Program-made: the position numbers and the translations under genes | Notes under the pieces: generated by a model | Databases searched by the model: none | Told to the model about the DNA's origin: nothing | What the model saw: only the letters and a program-made list of their open reading frames with translations | In this document: in pieces, positions 26,981-40,200 of the stretch | How the letters are laid out: each line of letters begins with the position of its first letter | How positions within the stretch are numbered: the stretch's first letter is position 1 | Assembly (NCBI GenBank): GCA_947623455.1 | Contig: OX392530.1 | Coordinates: forward strand, 808,501-872,500 | Source of the DNA: Mimachlamys varia | Taxonomy: Eukaryota > Mollusca > Bivalvia > Pectinida > Pectinidae | Direction: 5' to 3' | DNA: 64,000 bases

Positions 26981-27680
26981 AAGCTTAAACAAGACGCCCA
27001 GCGGGCCTTAACGGTCACCTGACTGTACATAATTGTTGTTGGTTATGATATTAACATATTTGACCAAATATCAGTGCCCTGGGCCCAAAGTTATTGAGAA
27101 GAAGTTGCTTGAATATTTAAAAAAAAAACCCTGTGACCTTGAAAATGGGTCAAGGTCTTTCATTTGGACAAACTGGGTAACCCTTCATCAGAGCATGTTA
27201 CAGGCCAAATAACAGTACCCTTGGCTTTTCAGTTATTGAGAGGAAGTTGCTTGAAGAGTTTAACACAATTGACCCATGTGATCTTGAAAGTGGGTCAAGG
27301 TCATTAATTTAAACAAACTTGGTAGCCCTTCATTCCAGCATACTATATACATACCAAATATCAGTTCTTTGGGCCTTTTGGTTATGGAGAAGAAGTTGCT
27401 TGAAACTTTAAGACATATATTTACACCTCTCCCTTCTTGAGCTTAGTGAACTCTTACTACGAATAGATGAAAAAAGCCTCGGCGGATTGAGTTTTGTTCA
27501 AACATGGCGTTGTTCCCGCCTCAGAACAATAAATATTCGCTGACGGTCATTGATTGGTTCCTTCAAGATTTTGAAACATGGAACATAGATGAAATCCATT
27601 CCGTTTAATTATACAATAAATTGTTTCTGGCCAAATCTTGATTCCAAAGATGCACATTCGAAATTCTTTGACGGTAACGC

Positions 27681-28293
27681 AAACATGGCGGCGCCCTGCA
27701 GTTGTGACGTCTGACGTCGGACCGCGTCACAACCAGATCACTGTGTCAATGCGTGTACATAACGACCGTTATAAATAAAGAAATAAATTCGAAATGCTTG
27801 TTATATTATTTAATACCAAATTTACAAATGATAATAATAGTGTTGTTCACTGTGTATTTTCTTAAATGGCCTCATTTTGACTGCGTATGCGGTAGTATGC
27901 CCGCAGTTCTACCAACCGCGGGCATACTACCGTATATGCAGTCAAAATGAGGAACAATCCTTATATTTACATCATTATTAACTTTCAAGTGACATACGAA
28001 GAAAAAACATTCGAAACGGGTTCCTAAGTTGGTAATTACCTTGGCCGTGGTTGCTAAGATGATATAGTCCAATTTAATTTCATCAATATATTGGTAAGTT
28101 TAGAAAATACACAGTGAACAACACTATTATTCTTCATTACATTATTTGTAAATTTGGTATTAAATGATATTACAAGCATTTCGAATTGATTTCTTTATTT
28201 ATAACGGTCATTATATACGCGCATTGACACAGTTATCTGGTTGTGACGCGGTCCGACGTCAGACGTCACACCGGCAGGGCGCCGCCATGTTTT
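27681..28293. mobile_element. foldback element with long terminal inverted repeats
   Basis: The left arm (27681-27864) begins 'aaacatggcggcgccctgc' and the right arm (about 28100-28293) is its reverse complement. The arms are about 185-195 bp and roughly 90% identical by eye. The middle contains an 83-bp near-perfect palindrome (27870-27952). The element interrupts the dispersed repeat around it. The inserted segment may begin as early as 27420. No transposase is present, so this is a non-autonomous element. Confidence 0.85.
27870..27952. repeat. 83-bp palindrome inside the foldback element
   Basis: Two 37-bp arms starting 'cctcattttgactgc' and centred on a 9-nt loop 'ttctaccaa', with about three mismatches. 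The core is 'ggtagtatgcccgc'. It is a strong hairpin candidate on either strand. Confidence 0.9.
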
Positions 28294-28924
28294 TGAAAGT
28301 GGGTCAAGGTCATCCATTTGAACAAACTTGGAAGCCCTTCATCCCCCATGCTGCAGGCTTAATATCAGAACCCTTGGCTATTCGGTTATTGCGAAGTCGC
28401 TTATAGATTTTAACATATTTGACCCCTGTGACATTGAAAGTAGGTCAAGGTAACCTGGTTATTCACTTTAACGAAATTGATAGTCCTTTATCCAAGCATG
28501 CTACATGCATAATATCAGCACTCTAGGTCTTTTAGTTACTGAAAAGAAGTTGCTGAAAATTTAACATATGTGACCCCTGTGACCTTGAAAGGAGGTCAAG
28601 GCCGTTCATTTTAACAAACTTGGTAGCCCTCTATCCAAGCATGCTACATGTGAAATATCAGCACCCTGTGACTTTCGGCTATTGAGACGAAGTCGCTTAA
28701 AGTGAAATTGTACGCACGGCGGACGACGACGGACGGCGCACGATGGCTTTCAGTCATCCTGACCCTTTGGTTCAGGTGACCTGAAAATATGGTCCATTTT
28801 GTATTTTTGAGCCAAGAGTTGCAAGTTAAGCGTAACCATTACCGGACACATCATCTTTCAATAAATGACTGTTACACATTGAAGAATTTATGTTTTAGAA
28901 ATTATGGAATCATATCAGTCTAGT

Positions 28925-29885
28925 ATAGAAAGAGTCGATTCTCTGTTGTTACTTAAATGTATAACATCGTAACATGCCAGTACATATTTAAATAGTCGAT
29001 TCCCTGTTGTTACTAGAATTATATGACATCGTAACATGACAGTACATATTTAAATAGTCGATTCCCTGGTGTACTAGAATTATATGACATCGTAACATGC
29101 CAGTACATATTTAAATAGTCGATTCCCTGTTGTTACAAGAATTATATGACATCGTAACATGACGGTACATATTTAAATAGTCAATTCCCTGTTGTTACTA
29201 GAATTGTATAACATCGTAATATGACAGTACAGAAATCTAAATAGTCGATTAAGTGTTGTTCCTAGAAATGAATGACATCGTAACATGACAGTACATATTT
29301 AAATAGTCGATTCCCTGCTGTTACTAGAATTGTATAAGATCGTAACATGACGGTACGGAAATTTAAAGAGTCGATTCAGTGTTGTTACTAGAAATGAATG
29401 ACATCGTAACATGACAGTACATATTTAAATAGTCGATTCCCTGCTGTTACTAGAATTGTATAAGATCGTAACATGACGGTACGGAAATTTAAAGAGTCGA
29501 TTCAGTGTTGTTACTAGAAATGTATGACATCGTAACATGACAGTACATATTTAAATAGTCGATTCCCTGCTGTTACTAGAATTGTATAACATCGTAACAT
29601 GACGGTACGGAAATTTAAAGAGTCGATTCAGTGTTGTTACTAGAAATGTATGACATCGTAACATGACAGTACAGAAATCTAAATAGTCGATTCAGTGTTG
29701 TTACTAGAAATGTATGACATCGTTACATGACAGTACAGAAATCTAAATAGTCGATTCAGTGTTGTTACTAGAAATGTATGACATCGTAACACGACGGTAC
29801 AGAAATTTAAATAGTCGATTCAGTGTTGTTACTAGAAAAGTATGACATCGTTACATGACAGTAGATTTTAAGAGTCGATTCAGTG
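28925..29885. repeat. about 61-bp tandem array
   Basis: About sixteen copies of a unit containing 'gacatcgtaacatgacagta' and 'aatagtcgattccctgttg'. The later half carries the variant 'cagaaatctaaatagtcgattcagtg', and 'cggaaatttaaagagtcgat' variants alternate with the first type, giving a two-unit higher-order pattern. Confidence 0.92.
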
Positions 29886-31178
29886 TTGGTTACATAATTA
29901 TATATAGTATATATAACGCAAATAGTTCGACAACATAAATATGTTTTATATTTTTATGTCATAAGATTGGGTTCGGATCTTGATCAGAATCCAAGTTTTA
30001 CCCAACAACCTCTTATAAGAAACGTATAGCTTAACGTTATGAATACAAATTATCTAAGTTATTTCACAATTTCCACGTGGAGGCAATGACTGTCTTTAAA
30101 CAGCATCCCCATTTGATACAATCTAATTAAGTTTTCGATTTATTCAGTATACATAACTGAGCAACGATAGCATTTAGTAATTCTCGTCGTTTACCAGATT
30201 TGGTGTTGATTTTGTGATTTATATATAAAGTTTTCCGAGCCTTACACCACTCCACGCTTACTTGGTAGATTACTGCTATCCAGTGGTGTTGACACGTTCA
30301 GAATAATCACCATGGACGTTTTCATTATTTAATGTGTAAATGAGGGTAAAGAGAATCTGTTTAATTTAAGAAACCATTCTCACAACATTAAAGAGGGCAG
30401 GACTTTTCAGTATACAATCCACAGCTGAAAAAGAAGTTTCACTTCATCTAATTTTGCTAATAACGTTACTGAAATATGCTCAAATATAGTACAAAAATAA
30501 AGAATAAGAAATTTTGATGTGCTGATTTTCTCTTTTTTTTCAGTGGTCACTTTCAATGTGAATATAATGCTTTACTATAAATCCGCTTACCTTTCGAAAA
30601 CAGCAGGACTTCTGGTAGACGCACATGAACCGCTGATAGCAATGGTTCAGCTGCTGGACCGGAGGAAGGAATGGGGGAGGTACTCGTGACGGATTGGCTG
30701 GTTTCTTACCGTACATAATACCCTATCGCATATCATTCCCGAGTTAAGACATATGTCGCTTGGAAACTGCAGGGCTGGGGAGGGGGGGGGGGGAGCGGTA
30801 TCAGACGCTGGCTGAGCGGAACTTTTGATAAAAGTTAGCTTGATCGATACAAGTACAACTTCATTATATTTTTGTTTATCATACAACTTCATTTTCTTTT
30901 TGCTTATCATTCAAAAAAATGTTTTTGTTTGTTAAAGAAAAAATCTGCGTAAAAAAATCCTTGTGCCAATGATGTATATAGGGGCTGATTTCAGGATTTC
31001 AAATAATACGTTATAATACAAATACTATCTGAGACGATATCGAAGTAAAGGAAACTGGCAAGTAATTGATAAGCAATGTAGGCCAAAACCAACATTTACT
31101 TCGTCGGCCACCGCGGCCCCCGTGTCCGAACTGTCGCACACTGTCCCAATAATGTTATCTCCAGATCTGCTAGCGACA
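29886..31178. other. 5' flank of the GH45 gene, no other gene seen
   Basis: AT-rich sequence with a G12-type run near 30783-30794. No exon recognised. The final 100 bases lead into the TATA box of the endoglucanase gene. Confidence 0.5.
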
Positions 31179-31187
31179 CTATAAAAG
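31179..31187 (+). promoter_or_regulatory. TATA box of the GH45 gene
   Basis: 'ctataaaag' lies 39-47 bases before the ATG of the signal-peptide exon. At normal spacing, transcription would start near 31210, leaving a very short 5' leader. Confidence 0.65.
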
Positions 31188-31225
31188 AGCCGCCCAAAAT
31201 AGTAATGGGCTAATGCCCTGTAATC

Positions 31226-31262
31226 ATGATCTCAGCACTCGTCGCCATTCTTCTTCTCGTTG
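31226..31262 (+). CDS. GH45 exon 1 (signal peptide)
   Basis: 37-nt coding exon, ATG to G|GTAAGT, encoding MISALVAILLLV plus one base. It is the only ATG exon that gives a hydrophobic leader and the right phase for exon 2. Confidence 0.88.
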
Positions 31263-34200
31263 GTAAGTTCTCGGTCCGTCCGTCTTATTTAATACTGTCT
31301 GATGAAAAAACATGTTGAGGGGACAAGTAAATAATTTATGGCGAAGGGAAAAATAAATAATTTCTCATGAGGAGATCCGGACTAATAAATAATTTCTGGC
31401 GAGGAGAAAAGTAAACAATTTATAGTTAGGTAAAAAGTAAATAATTTTTGGTGAGGGACAAGTAAATTATTTCTAGTTTGGGGAAATGTAAATAATTTCT
31501 GATGAGGGGAAATGTAAATAATTTTCTGGTGAGTGGAAATGTAAATAATTTCTAGTTAGGGGAAACGTAAATAATTCCTGATGAGGGGAAATGTAAATAA
31601 TTTTCTGGTGAGTGGAAATGTAAATAATTTCTAGTTAGGGGAAACGTGAATAATTTCTGGTGAGGGAAAAGTAAATAATTTCTAGTTAGTGGAAAAGTAA
31701 ATTGTTTCTGGTGTGGGGAAAGTAAATAATTTCTAGTTAGTGGACAAGTAAATAGTTTCTGGTGGGGGGGACAAGTAAATAGTTTCTGGTGAGGGGACAA
31801 GTAAATAGTTTCTGATGAGGGGACAAGTAAATAGTTTCTGGTGAGGGGACAAGTAAATAGTTTCTGGTGAGGGGACAAGTAAATAGTTTCTGATGAGGAG
31901 ACAATTAAATAGTTTCTGGTGAGGGGGACAAGTAAATAGTTTCTGGTGAGGGGACAAGTAAATAGTTTCTGGTGAGGGACAAGTAAATAGCTTCTGGTGT
32001 GCGGACAAGTAAATAGTTTCTGGTGAGGTGACAAGTAAATAGTTTCTGGTGAGGGGAAAGTAAATAGTTTCTGATGAGGGGACAAGTAAATAGTTTCTGG
32101 TGTGGGGAAAGTAAATAGTTTCTGGTGAGGGGACAAGTAAATAGTTTCTGGTGTGGGGGACAAGTAAATAGTTTCTGGTGAGGGGACAAGTAAATAGTTT
32201 CTGGTGTGGGGGACAAGTAAATAGTTTCTGGTGAGGGGACAAGTAAATAGTTTCTGGTGAGGGACAAGTAAATAGTTTCTGGTGTGCGGACAAGTAAATA
32301 GTTTCTGGTGAGGGACAAGTAAATAGTTTCTGGTGTGCGGACAAGTAAATAGTTTCTGGTGTGGGGGACAAGTAAATAGTTTCTGGTGAGGGGACAAGTA
32401 AATAGTTTCTGGTGAGGGGACAAGTAAATAGTTTCTGGTGTGGGGGACAAGTAAATAGTTTCTGGTGAGGGGACAAGTAAATAGTTTCTGGTGAGGGGGA
32501 CAAGTAAATAGTTTCTGGTGAGGGGACAAGTAAATAGTTTCTGGTGAGGGACAAGTAAATAGTTTCTGGTGTGCGGACAAGTAAATAGTTTCTGGTGAGG
32601 GGACAAGTAAATAGTTTCTGGTGAGGGGACAAGTAAATAGCTTCTGGTGAGGGGACAAGTAAATAGTTTCTGGTGAGGTGACAAGTAAATAGTTTCTGGT
32701 GAGGGGAAAGTAAATAGTTTCTGATGAGGGGACAAGTAAATAGTTTCTGGTGTGGGGGACAAGTAAATTGTTTCTGATGTGGGGGACAAGTAAATAGTTT
32801 CTGGTGAGGGGAAAAGTAAATAGTTTCTGGTGAGGGGAAAGTAAATAGTTTCTGTTGAGGGGACAAGTAAATAGTTTCTGGTGAGGGGAAAGTAAATAGT
32901 TTCTGGTGTGGGGACAAGTAATAGTTTCTGGTGAGGGGACAAGTAAATAGTTTCTGATGAGGGGACAAGTAAATAGTTTCTGGTGAGGGACAAGTAAATA
33001 GTTTCTGGTGAGGGGACAAGTAAATAGTTTCTGGTGAGGGGACAAGTAAATAGCTTTTGAAGAGGGACATGTAAATAGTTTCTGGTGAGGGGACAAGTAA
33101 ATAGTTTCTGATGAGGGGAAAAGTAAATAATTTCTGGTGAGGGGAAAAGTAAATGATTTCTGGTGAGGGGACAAGAAAATAGTTTCTGGTGAGGGGACAA
33201 GTAAATAGTTTCTGGTGAGGGGACAAGTAAAAAGTTTCTGGTGAGGGGACAAGTAAATAGTTTCTGGTGAGGGGACAAGTAAATAGTTTCTGGTGAGGGG
33301 AAAAGTAAATAGTTTCTGATGAGGGGAAAATTAATTAGTTTCTGGTGAGGGGACAAGTAAATAGTTTCTGGTGAGGGACAAGTAAATAGTTTCTGGTGAG
33401 GGGACAAGTAAATAGTTTCTGATGAGGGGACAAGTAAATAGTTTCTGATGAGGGGACAAGTAAATAGTTCTGATGAGGGGACAAGTAAATAGTTTCTGAT
33501 GAGGGGACAAGTAAATAGTTTCTGATGAGGGGACAAGTAAATAGTTTCTGGTGAGGGACAAGTAAATAGTTTCTGGTGAGGGGACAAGTAAATAGTTTCT
33601 GATGAGGGGACAAGTAAATAGTTTCTGATGAGGGGACAAGTAAATAGTTTCTGATGAGGGGACAAGTAAATAGTTCTGATGAGGGGACAAGTAAATAGTT
33701 TCTGATGAGGGGACAAGTAAATAGTTTCTGATGAGGGGACAAGAAAATAGTTTCTGGGGTGGGGACAAGTAAATAGTTTCTGATGAGGGGACAAGTAAAT
33801 AGTTTCTGGTGAGGGGACAAGTAAATAGTTTCTGGTGAGGGGACAAGTTAATAGTTTCTGATGAGGGGACAAGTAAATAGTTTCTGGTGTGGGGGACAAG
33901 TAAATAGTTTCTGTTGAGGGGACAAGAAAATAGTTTCTGGTGTGGGGGACAAGTAAATAGTTTCTGGTGAGGGGACAAGTAAATAATTTCTGATGAGGGG
34001 ACAAGTAAATAGTTTCTGGTGAGGGGACAAGTTAATAGTTTCTGATGAGGGGACAAGTAAATAGTTTCTGATGAGGGGACAAGTAAATAGTTTCTGGTGA
34101 GGGACAAGTAAATAGTTTCTGATGAGGGGACAAGTAAATAGTTTCTGGTGAGGGGAAAAGTAAATAGTTTCTGATGAGGGGACAAGTAAATAGTTTCTGA

Positions 34201-37200
34201 TGAGGGGACAAGTAAATAGTTTCTGGTGTGGGGGACAAGTAAATAGTTTCTGTTGAGGGGACAAGAAAATAGTTTCTGGTGTGGGGGACAAGTAAATAGT
34301 TTCTGGTGAGGGGACAAGTAAATAATTTCTGATGAGGGGACAAGTAAATAGTTTCTGGTGAGGGGACAAGTTAATAGTTTCTGATGGGGGGACAAGTAAA
34401 TAGTTTCTGATGAGGGGACAAGTAAATAGTTTCTGGTGAGGGACAAGTAAATAGTTTCTGATGAGGGGACAAGTAAATAGTTTCTGGTGAGGGGAAAAGT
34501 AAATAGTTTCTGATGAGGGGAAAAGTAAATAGTTTCTGGTGAGGGGACAAGTAAATAGTTTCTGGTAAGGGACAAGTAAATAGTTTCTGGTGAGGGTACA
34601 AGTAAATAGTTTCTGATGAGGGGACAAGTAAATAGTTTCTGATGAGGGGACAAGTAAATAGTTTCTGATGAGGGGACAAGTAAATAGTTTCTGATGAGGG
34701 GACAAGTAAATAGTTTCTGATGAGGGGACAAGAAAATAGTTTCTGGGGTGGGGACAAGTAAATAGTTTCTGATGAGGGGACAAGTAAATAGTTTCTGGTG
34801 AGGGGACAAGTAAATAGTTTCTGGTGAGGGGACAAGTTAATAGTTTCTGATGAGGGGACAAGTAAATAGTTTCTGGTGTGGGGGACAAGTAAAAAGTTTC
34901 TGTTGAGGGGACAAGAAAATAGTTTCTGGTGTGGGGGACAAGTAAATAGTTTCTGGTGAGGGGACAAGTAAATAATTTCTGATGAGGGGACAAGTAAATA
35001 GTTTCTAGTGAGGGGACAAGTAAATAGTTTCTGGTGAGGGGAAAGTAAATAGTTTCTGGTGAGGGGACAAGTAAATAGTTTCTGGTGAGGGGACAAGTAA
35101 ATAGTTTCTGGTGAGGGGAAAAGTAAATAGATTCTGTTGAGGGGACAAGTAAATAGTTTCTGGTGAGGGGAAAAGTAAATAATTTCTGGTGAGGGGACAA
35201 GTAAATAGTTTCTGGTGTGGGGGACAAGTAAATAGTTTCTGGTGAGGGGACAAGTAAATAGTTTCTGATGAGAGGACAAGTAAATAATTTCTGTTGAGGG
35301 GACAAGTAAATAGTTTCTGGTGAGGGGGACAAGTAAATAGTTTCTGGTGAGGGGACAAGTGAATAGTTTCTGGTGAGGGGACAAGTAAATAGTTTCTGGT
35401 GAGGGGACAAGTGAATAGTTTCTGGTGAGGGGACAAGTAAATAGTTTCTGGTGAGGGGAAAGTAAATAGTTTCTGATGAGGGGACAAGTAAATAGTTTCT
35501 GGTGAGGGGGACAAGTAAATAGTTTCTGGTGAGGGGACAAGTGAATAGTTTCTGGTGAGGGGACAAGTAAATAGTTTCTGGTGAGGGGAAAGTAAATAGT
35601 TTCTGATGAGGGGACAAGTAAATAGTTTCTGATGAGGGGACAAGTAAATAGTTTCTGTTGAGGGGACAAGTAAATAGTTTCTGATGAGGGGACAAGTAAA
35701 TAGTTTCTGGTGAGGGGACAAGTAAATAGTTTCTGATGAGGGGACAAGTAAATAGTTTCTGATGAGGGGACAAGTAAATAGTTTCTGTTGAGGGGACAAG
35801 TAAATAGTTTCTGATGAGGGGACAAGTAAATAATTTCTGGTGAGGGGACAAGTAAATAGTTTCTGATGAGGGGACAAGAAAATAGTTTCTTGGGTGGGGA
35901 CAAGTAAATAGTTTCTGATGAGGGGACAAGTAAATAGTTTCTGGTGAGGGGACAAGTAAATAGTTTCTGGTGAGGGGAAAGTAAATAGTTTCTGGTGAGG
36001 GGGACAAGTAAATAGTTTCTTGTGAGGGGACAAGTAAATAGTTTCTGGTGAGGGGACAAGTAAATAGTTTCTGGTGAGGGGAAAGTAAATAGTTTCTGGT
36101 GAGGGGGACAAGTAAATAGTTTCTTGTGAGGGGACAAGTAAATAGTTTCTGGTGAGGGGACAAGTGAATAGTTTCTGGTGAGGGGACAAGTAAATAGTTT
36201 CTGGTGAGGGGACAAGTAAATAGTTTCTGGTGAGGGGAAAGTAAATAATTTCTGGTGTGGGGGACAAGTAAACAGTTTCTGGTGAGGAAAAAGTAAATAG
36301 TTTCTGATGAGGGGACAAGTAAATAGTTTCTGGTGAGTGGACAAGTAAATAGTTTCTGGTGAGGGGACAAGTAAATAGTTTCTGGTGAGGGGACAAGTAA
36401 ATAGTTTCTGATGAGGGGACAAGTAAATAGTTTCTGGTGAGGGGACAAGTAAATAGTTTCTGATGAGGGGAAAAGTAAATAGTTTCTTGTGAGGGGACAA
36501 GTAAATAGTTTCTGGTGAGGGACAAGTAAATAGTTTCTTTTGAGGGGACAAGTAAATAATTTCTGGTGAGTGGACAAGTAAATAGTTTCTGGTGAGGGGA
36601 CAAGTAAATAGTTTATGGTGAGGGGAAAGTAAATAATTTCTGGTGTGGGGGACAAGTAAACAGTTTCTGGTGAGGAAAAAGTAAATAGTTTCTGATGAGG
36701 GGACAAGTAAATAGTTTCTGGTGAGTGGACAAGTAAATAGTTTCTGGTGTGGGGGGCAAATAAATAGTTTCTGGTGAGGGGACAAGTAAATAGTTTCTGG
36801 TGAGGGGACAAGTAAATAGTTTCTGGTGAGGGGAAAGTAAATAATTTCTGGTGTGGGGGACAAGTAAACAGTTTCTGGTGTGGGGGACAAGTAAATAATT
36901 TCTGGTGAGGGGACAAGTAAATAGTTTCTGGTGAGGAAAAAGTAAATAGTTTCTGATGAGGGGACAAGTAAATAGTTTCTGGTGGGTGGACAAGTAAATA
37001 ATTTCTGGTGAGGGGACAAGTAAATAATTTCTGGTGAGGGGAAATGTAAATAGTTTCTGGTGAGGGGACAAGTAAATAGTTTCTGGTGAGGGAAAAGTAA
37101 ATAGTTTCTGGTGAGGGGAAAAGTAAATAGTTTCTGGTGAGGGGACAAGTAAATAGTTTCTGGTGAGGGGACAAGTAAATAGTTACTGGTGTGGGGGACA

Positions 37201-40200
37201 AGTAAATAGTTTCTAGTGAGGGGACAAGTAAATAGTTTCTGGTGAGGGGACAAGTAAACAGTTTCTGGTGAGGGGACAAGTAAATAGTTTCTGGTGAGGG
37301 GACAAGTAAATAGTTTCTGATGAGAGGACAAGTAAATAGTTTCTGGTGAGGGGACAAATAAATAGTTTCTGATGAGGGGAAAAGTAAATAATTTCTGATG
37401 AGGGGAAAAGTAAATAATTTCTGGTGAGGGGACAAGTAAATAGTTTCTGGTGAGGGGACAAGTAAATAGTTTCTGGTGAGGGACAAGAAAATAGTTTCTG
37501 ATGAGGGGACAAGAAAATAGTTTCTGGTGAGGGACAAGTAAATAGTTTCTGGTGAGGGACAAGTAAATAGTTTCTGATGAGGGGAAAAGTAAATAGTTTC
37601 TGGTGAGGGGAAAAGTAAATAGTTTCTGGTGAGGAACAAGTAAACAGTTTCTGATGAGGGGACAAGAAAATAGTTTCTGGTTAGGAGACAAGTAAACAGT
37701 TTCTGATGAGGGGACAAGAAAATAGTTTCTGGTTAGGAGACAAGTAAATAGTTTCTGATGAGGGACAAGTAAATCATCCGAAATTTATAATTCATGAAGA
37801 GAGTTGCCAGACAAAAACAAAAACGATAAAAGTCAGGGTCTAACTTATGAACTATTTCCTTAAAAAACATCACACGGAAACATTTTACATCGCGCAATTC
37901 ATTCAATGCATTTGTAATTTTTTGTTTAGAAATGGTTGATTACAATATAGAATAAAAATTATCCTGAACGTGTAAATACATTATTGAGTGGTGTTATACC
38001 CGAGATAGTAACGATTTAAGGACGTAGGGGAGATAAACTTGCTATTACGTCTGTGTTTGTCTGATATTAGAAAATAGGGGAGATAAACGTGCTATAACGT
38101 CGGTGTTTGTCTGCTTTTAGGACGTAGGGGAGATAAACGTGCTATTATGTCTGTGCTTGTCTGATTTTAGGACTTAGGGGAGATAAACGTGCTATTACGT
38201 CTGTGCTTGTCTTATTTTAGGACCGGGGAGATAAACGTGCTATTACGTGTGTGTTTGTCGAATTTAAGAAATTCTACAGGAGAGATAAACGTGCTATTAC
38301 GCCTGTGATTGTCTGATTTTAGGACGTAGTGGAGATAAATGTGCTATTACGTATGTGTTTGTCTGATTTTAGGACTTAGGGGAGATAAACTTGCTATTAC
38401 TGTAGTGAGACGCTACAAGATATACTATATATGTATATATGGAGTTTGCCTACAACGGCAGCGTAATCTACAGTCAGACCAACAGTACGTAAACACGTCC
38501 GTATAGCGGCTTGACCACGTGTAGACTACACCCAATACCGTAACGCACGGCAGCTCAACACCTTCGGGGCGAGTTGTCCTGCTCCACGGAATACAGAGAG
38601 GTCAGCTCGGCACCTCTACAACATTACGTCTGTGCTTGTCTGATTTTAGGACGGGAGGAGATAAACGTGCCATTACGTCTGTGTTTGTCTGATTTTAGGA
38701 CATAGGGGAGATAAATGTGCTATTACGTCTGTGTTTGTCTGATTTTAGGACCGGGGAGATAAACGTGCTATTACGCCTGTCTTTGTCTGATTTTAGGACG
38801 TAGGGGAGATAAACGTGCTATAACGTCTGTGATTGTCTGATTTTAGGACGTAGGGTAGATAAAGTTGCTATTACATCTGTGGTTGTCTGATTTTAGGACG
38901 TAGGGGAGATAAACTTGCTATTACGTCTGTGTTTGTCTGATTTTAGGACGTAGGGGAGATAAACTTGCTATTTCGCATGTGTTTGTCTGATTTTAGGACG
39001 TAGGGGAGATAAACGTGCTATTACGTCTGTGTTTGTCTGATTTTATGACCGGGGAGATAAACGTGCTTTTACGTGTGTGTTTGTCTGATTTTAGAACGTA
39101 AGGGAGATAAACTTGCTTTTACGTCTGTGTTTGTCTGATTTTAGTACATAGGGGAGATAAACGTGCTTTTACGTCTGTGTTTGTCTGATTTTAGGATGTA
39201 GGGGAGATAAACGTGCTATTATGTCTGTGTTTGTCTGATTTTAGGACGTAGGGGAGATAAACTTGCTATTACGTCTGTGTTTGTCTGATTTTAGGACGTA
39301 AGGGAGATAAACGTGCTATTACGTCTGTGTTTGTCTGATTTTAGGACGTAGGGGAGATAAACTTGCTATTACGTCTGTGTTTGTCTGATTTTAGGACGTA
39401 AGGGAGATAAACTTGCTATTACGTCTTTGTTTGTCTGATTTTAGGACGTAGGGGAGATAAACGTGCTATTACGTCTGTGTTTGTCTGATTTTAGGACGTA
39501 AGGGAGATAAACGTGCTATTACGTCTGTGTTTGTCTGATTTTAGGACGTAGGGGAGATAAACGTGCTATTACGTCTGTGTTTGTCCGATTTTAGGAAGTA
39601 GGGGAGATAAACGTGCTATTACGCTTGTGTTTGTCTGATTTTAGGACGTAGGGGAGATAAACGTGCTATTTCGCATGTGTTTGTCTGATTTTAGGACGTA
39701 GGGGAGATCATTCTGCTATTACGCATGTGTTTGTCTGATTTTAGGATGTAGGGGAGATAAACGTGCTATTACGTCTTTGTTTGTCTGATTTTAGGACGTA
39801 GGGAAGATAAACGTGCTATGACGTCTGTGTTTGTCCGATTTTAGGAAGTAGGGGAGATAAACGTGCTATTACGCTTGTGTTTGTCTGATGTTAGGACGGA
39901 GGGAGATAAACGTGCTATTACGTCTGTGTTTGTCTAGTTTTAGGACGGAGGGAGATAAACGTGCTATTACGCATGTGTTTGTCTGAATTTAGGACGTAGG
40001 GGAGATAAACTTGCTTTTACGTCATTGTTTGTCTGATTTTAGGACGTAAGGAAGATACACTTGCTATTACGTCTTTGTTTGTCTGATGTTAGGACGAAGG
40101 GGAGATAAACGTGCTATTACGTCTGTGTTTGTCTAATATTAGGAGATAGGGGAAATAAACGTGTTATTACGTCTGTGTTTTTCTGATTTTAGGACGTAGG

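Larger units (their letters stand above)
26983..28790. repeat. dispersed 'tgacctgaaagtgggtcaagg' repeat, interrupted
   Basis: A decayed dispersed element starts at 'cagcgggccttaacggtcac' and ends near 'tggttcaggtgacctgaaaa'. Internal modules such as 'cttgaaagtgggtcaaggtc' and 'gttgcttgaa' repeat at about 120-bp spacing. It is split between about 27418 and 28293 by the foldback element. It encodes nothing recognisable. Confidence 0.7.

Noticed and set aside
33848..37717. Minus-strand open frame of 1,289 codons (SPHQKLFTCPLTRNYLL repeats)
   Set aside because: It lies wholly inside the 26-bp array in GH45 intron 1. Overlapping frames in other registers are equally open, there is no start context, and no domain is present.
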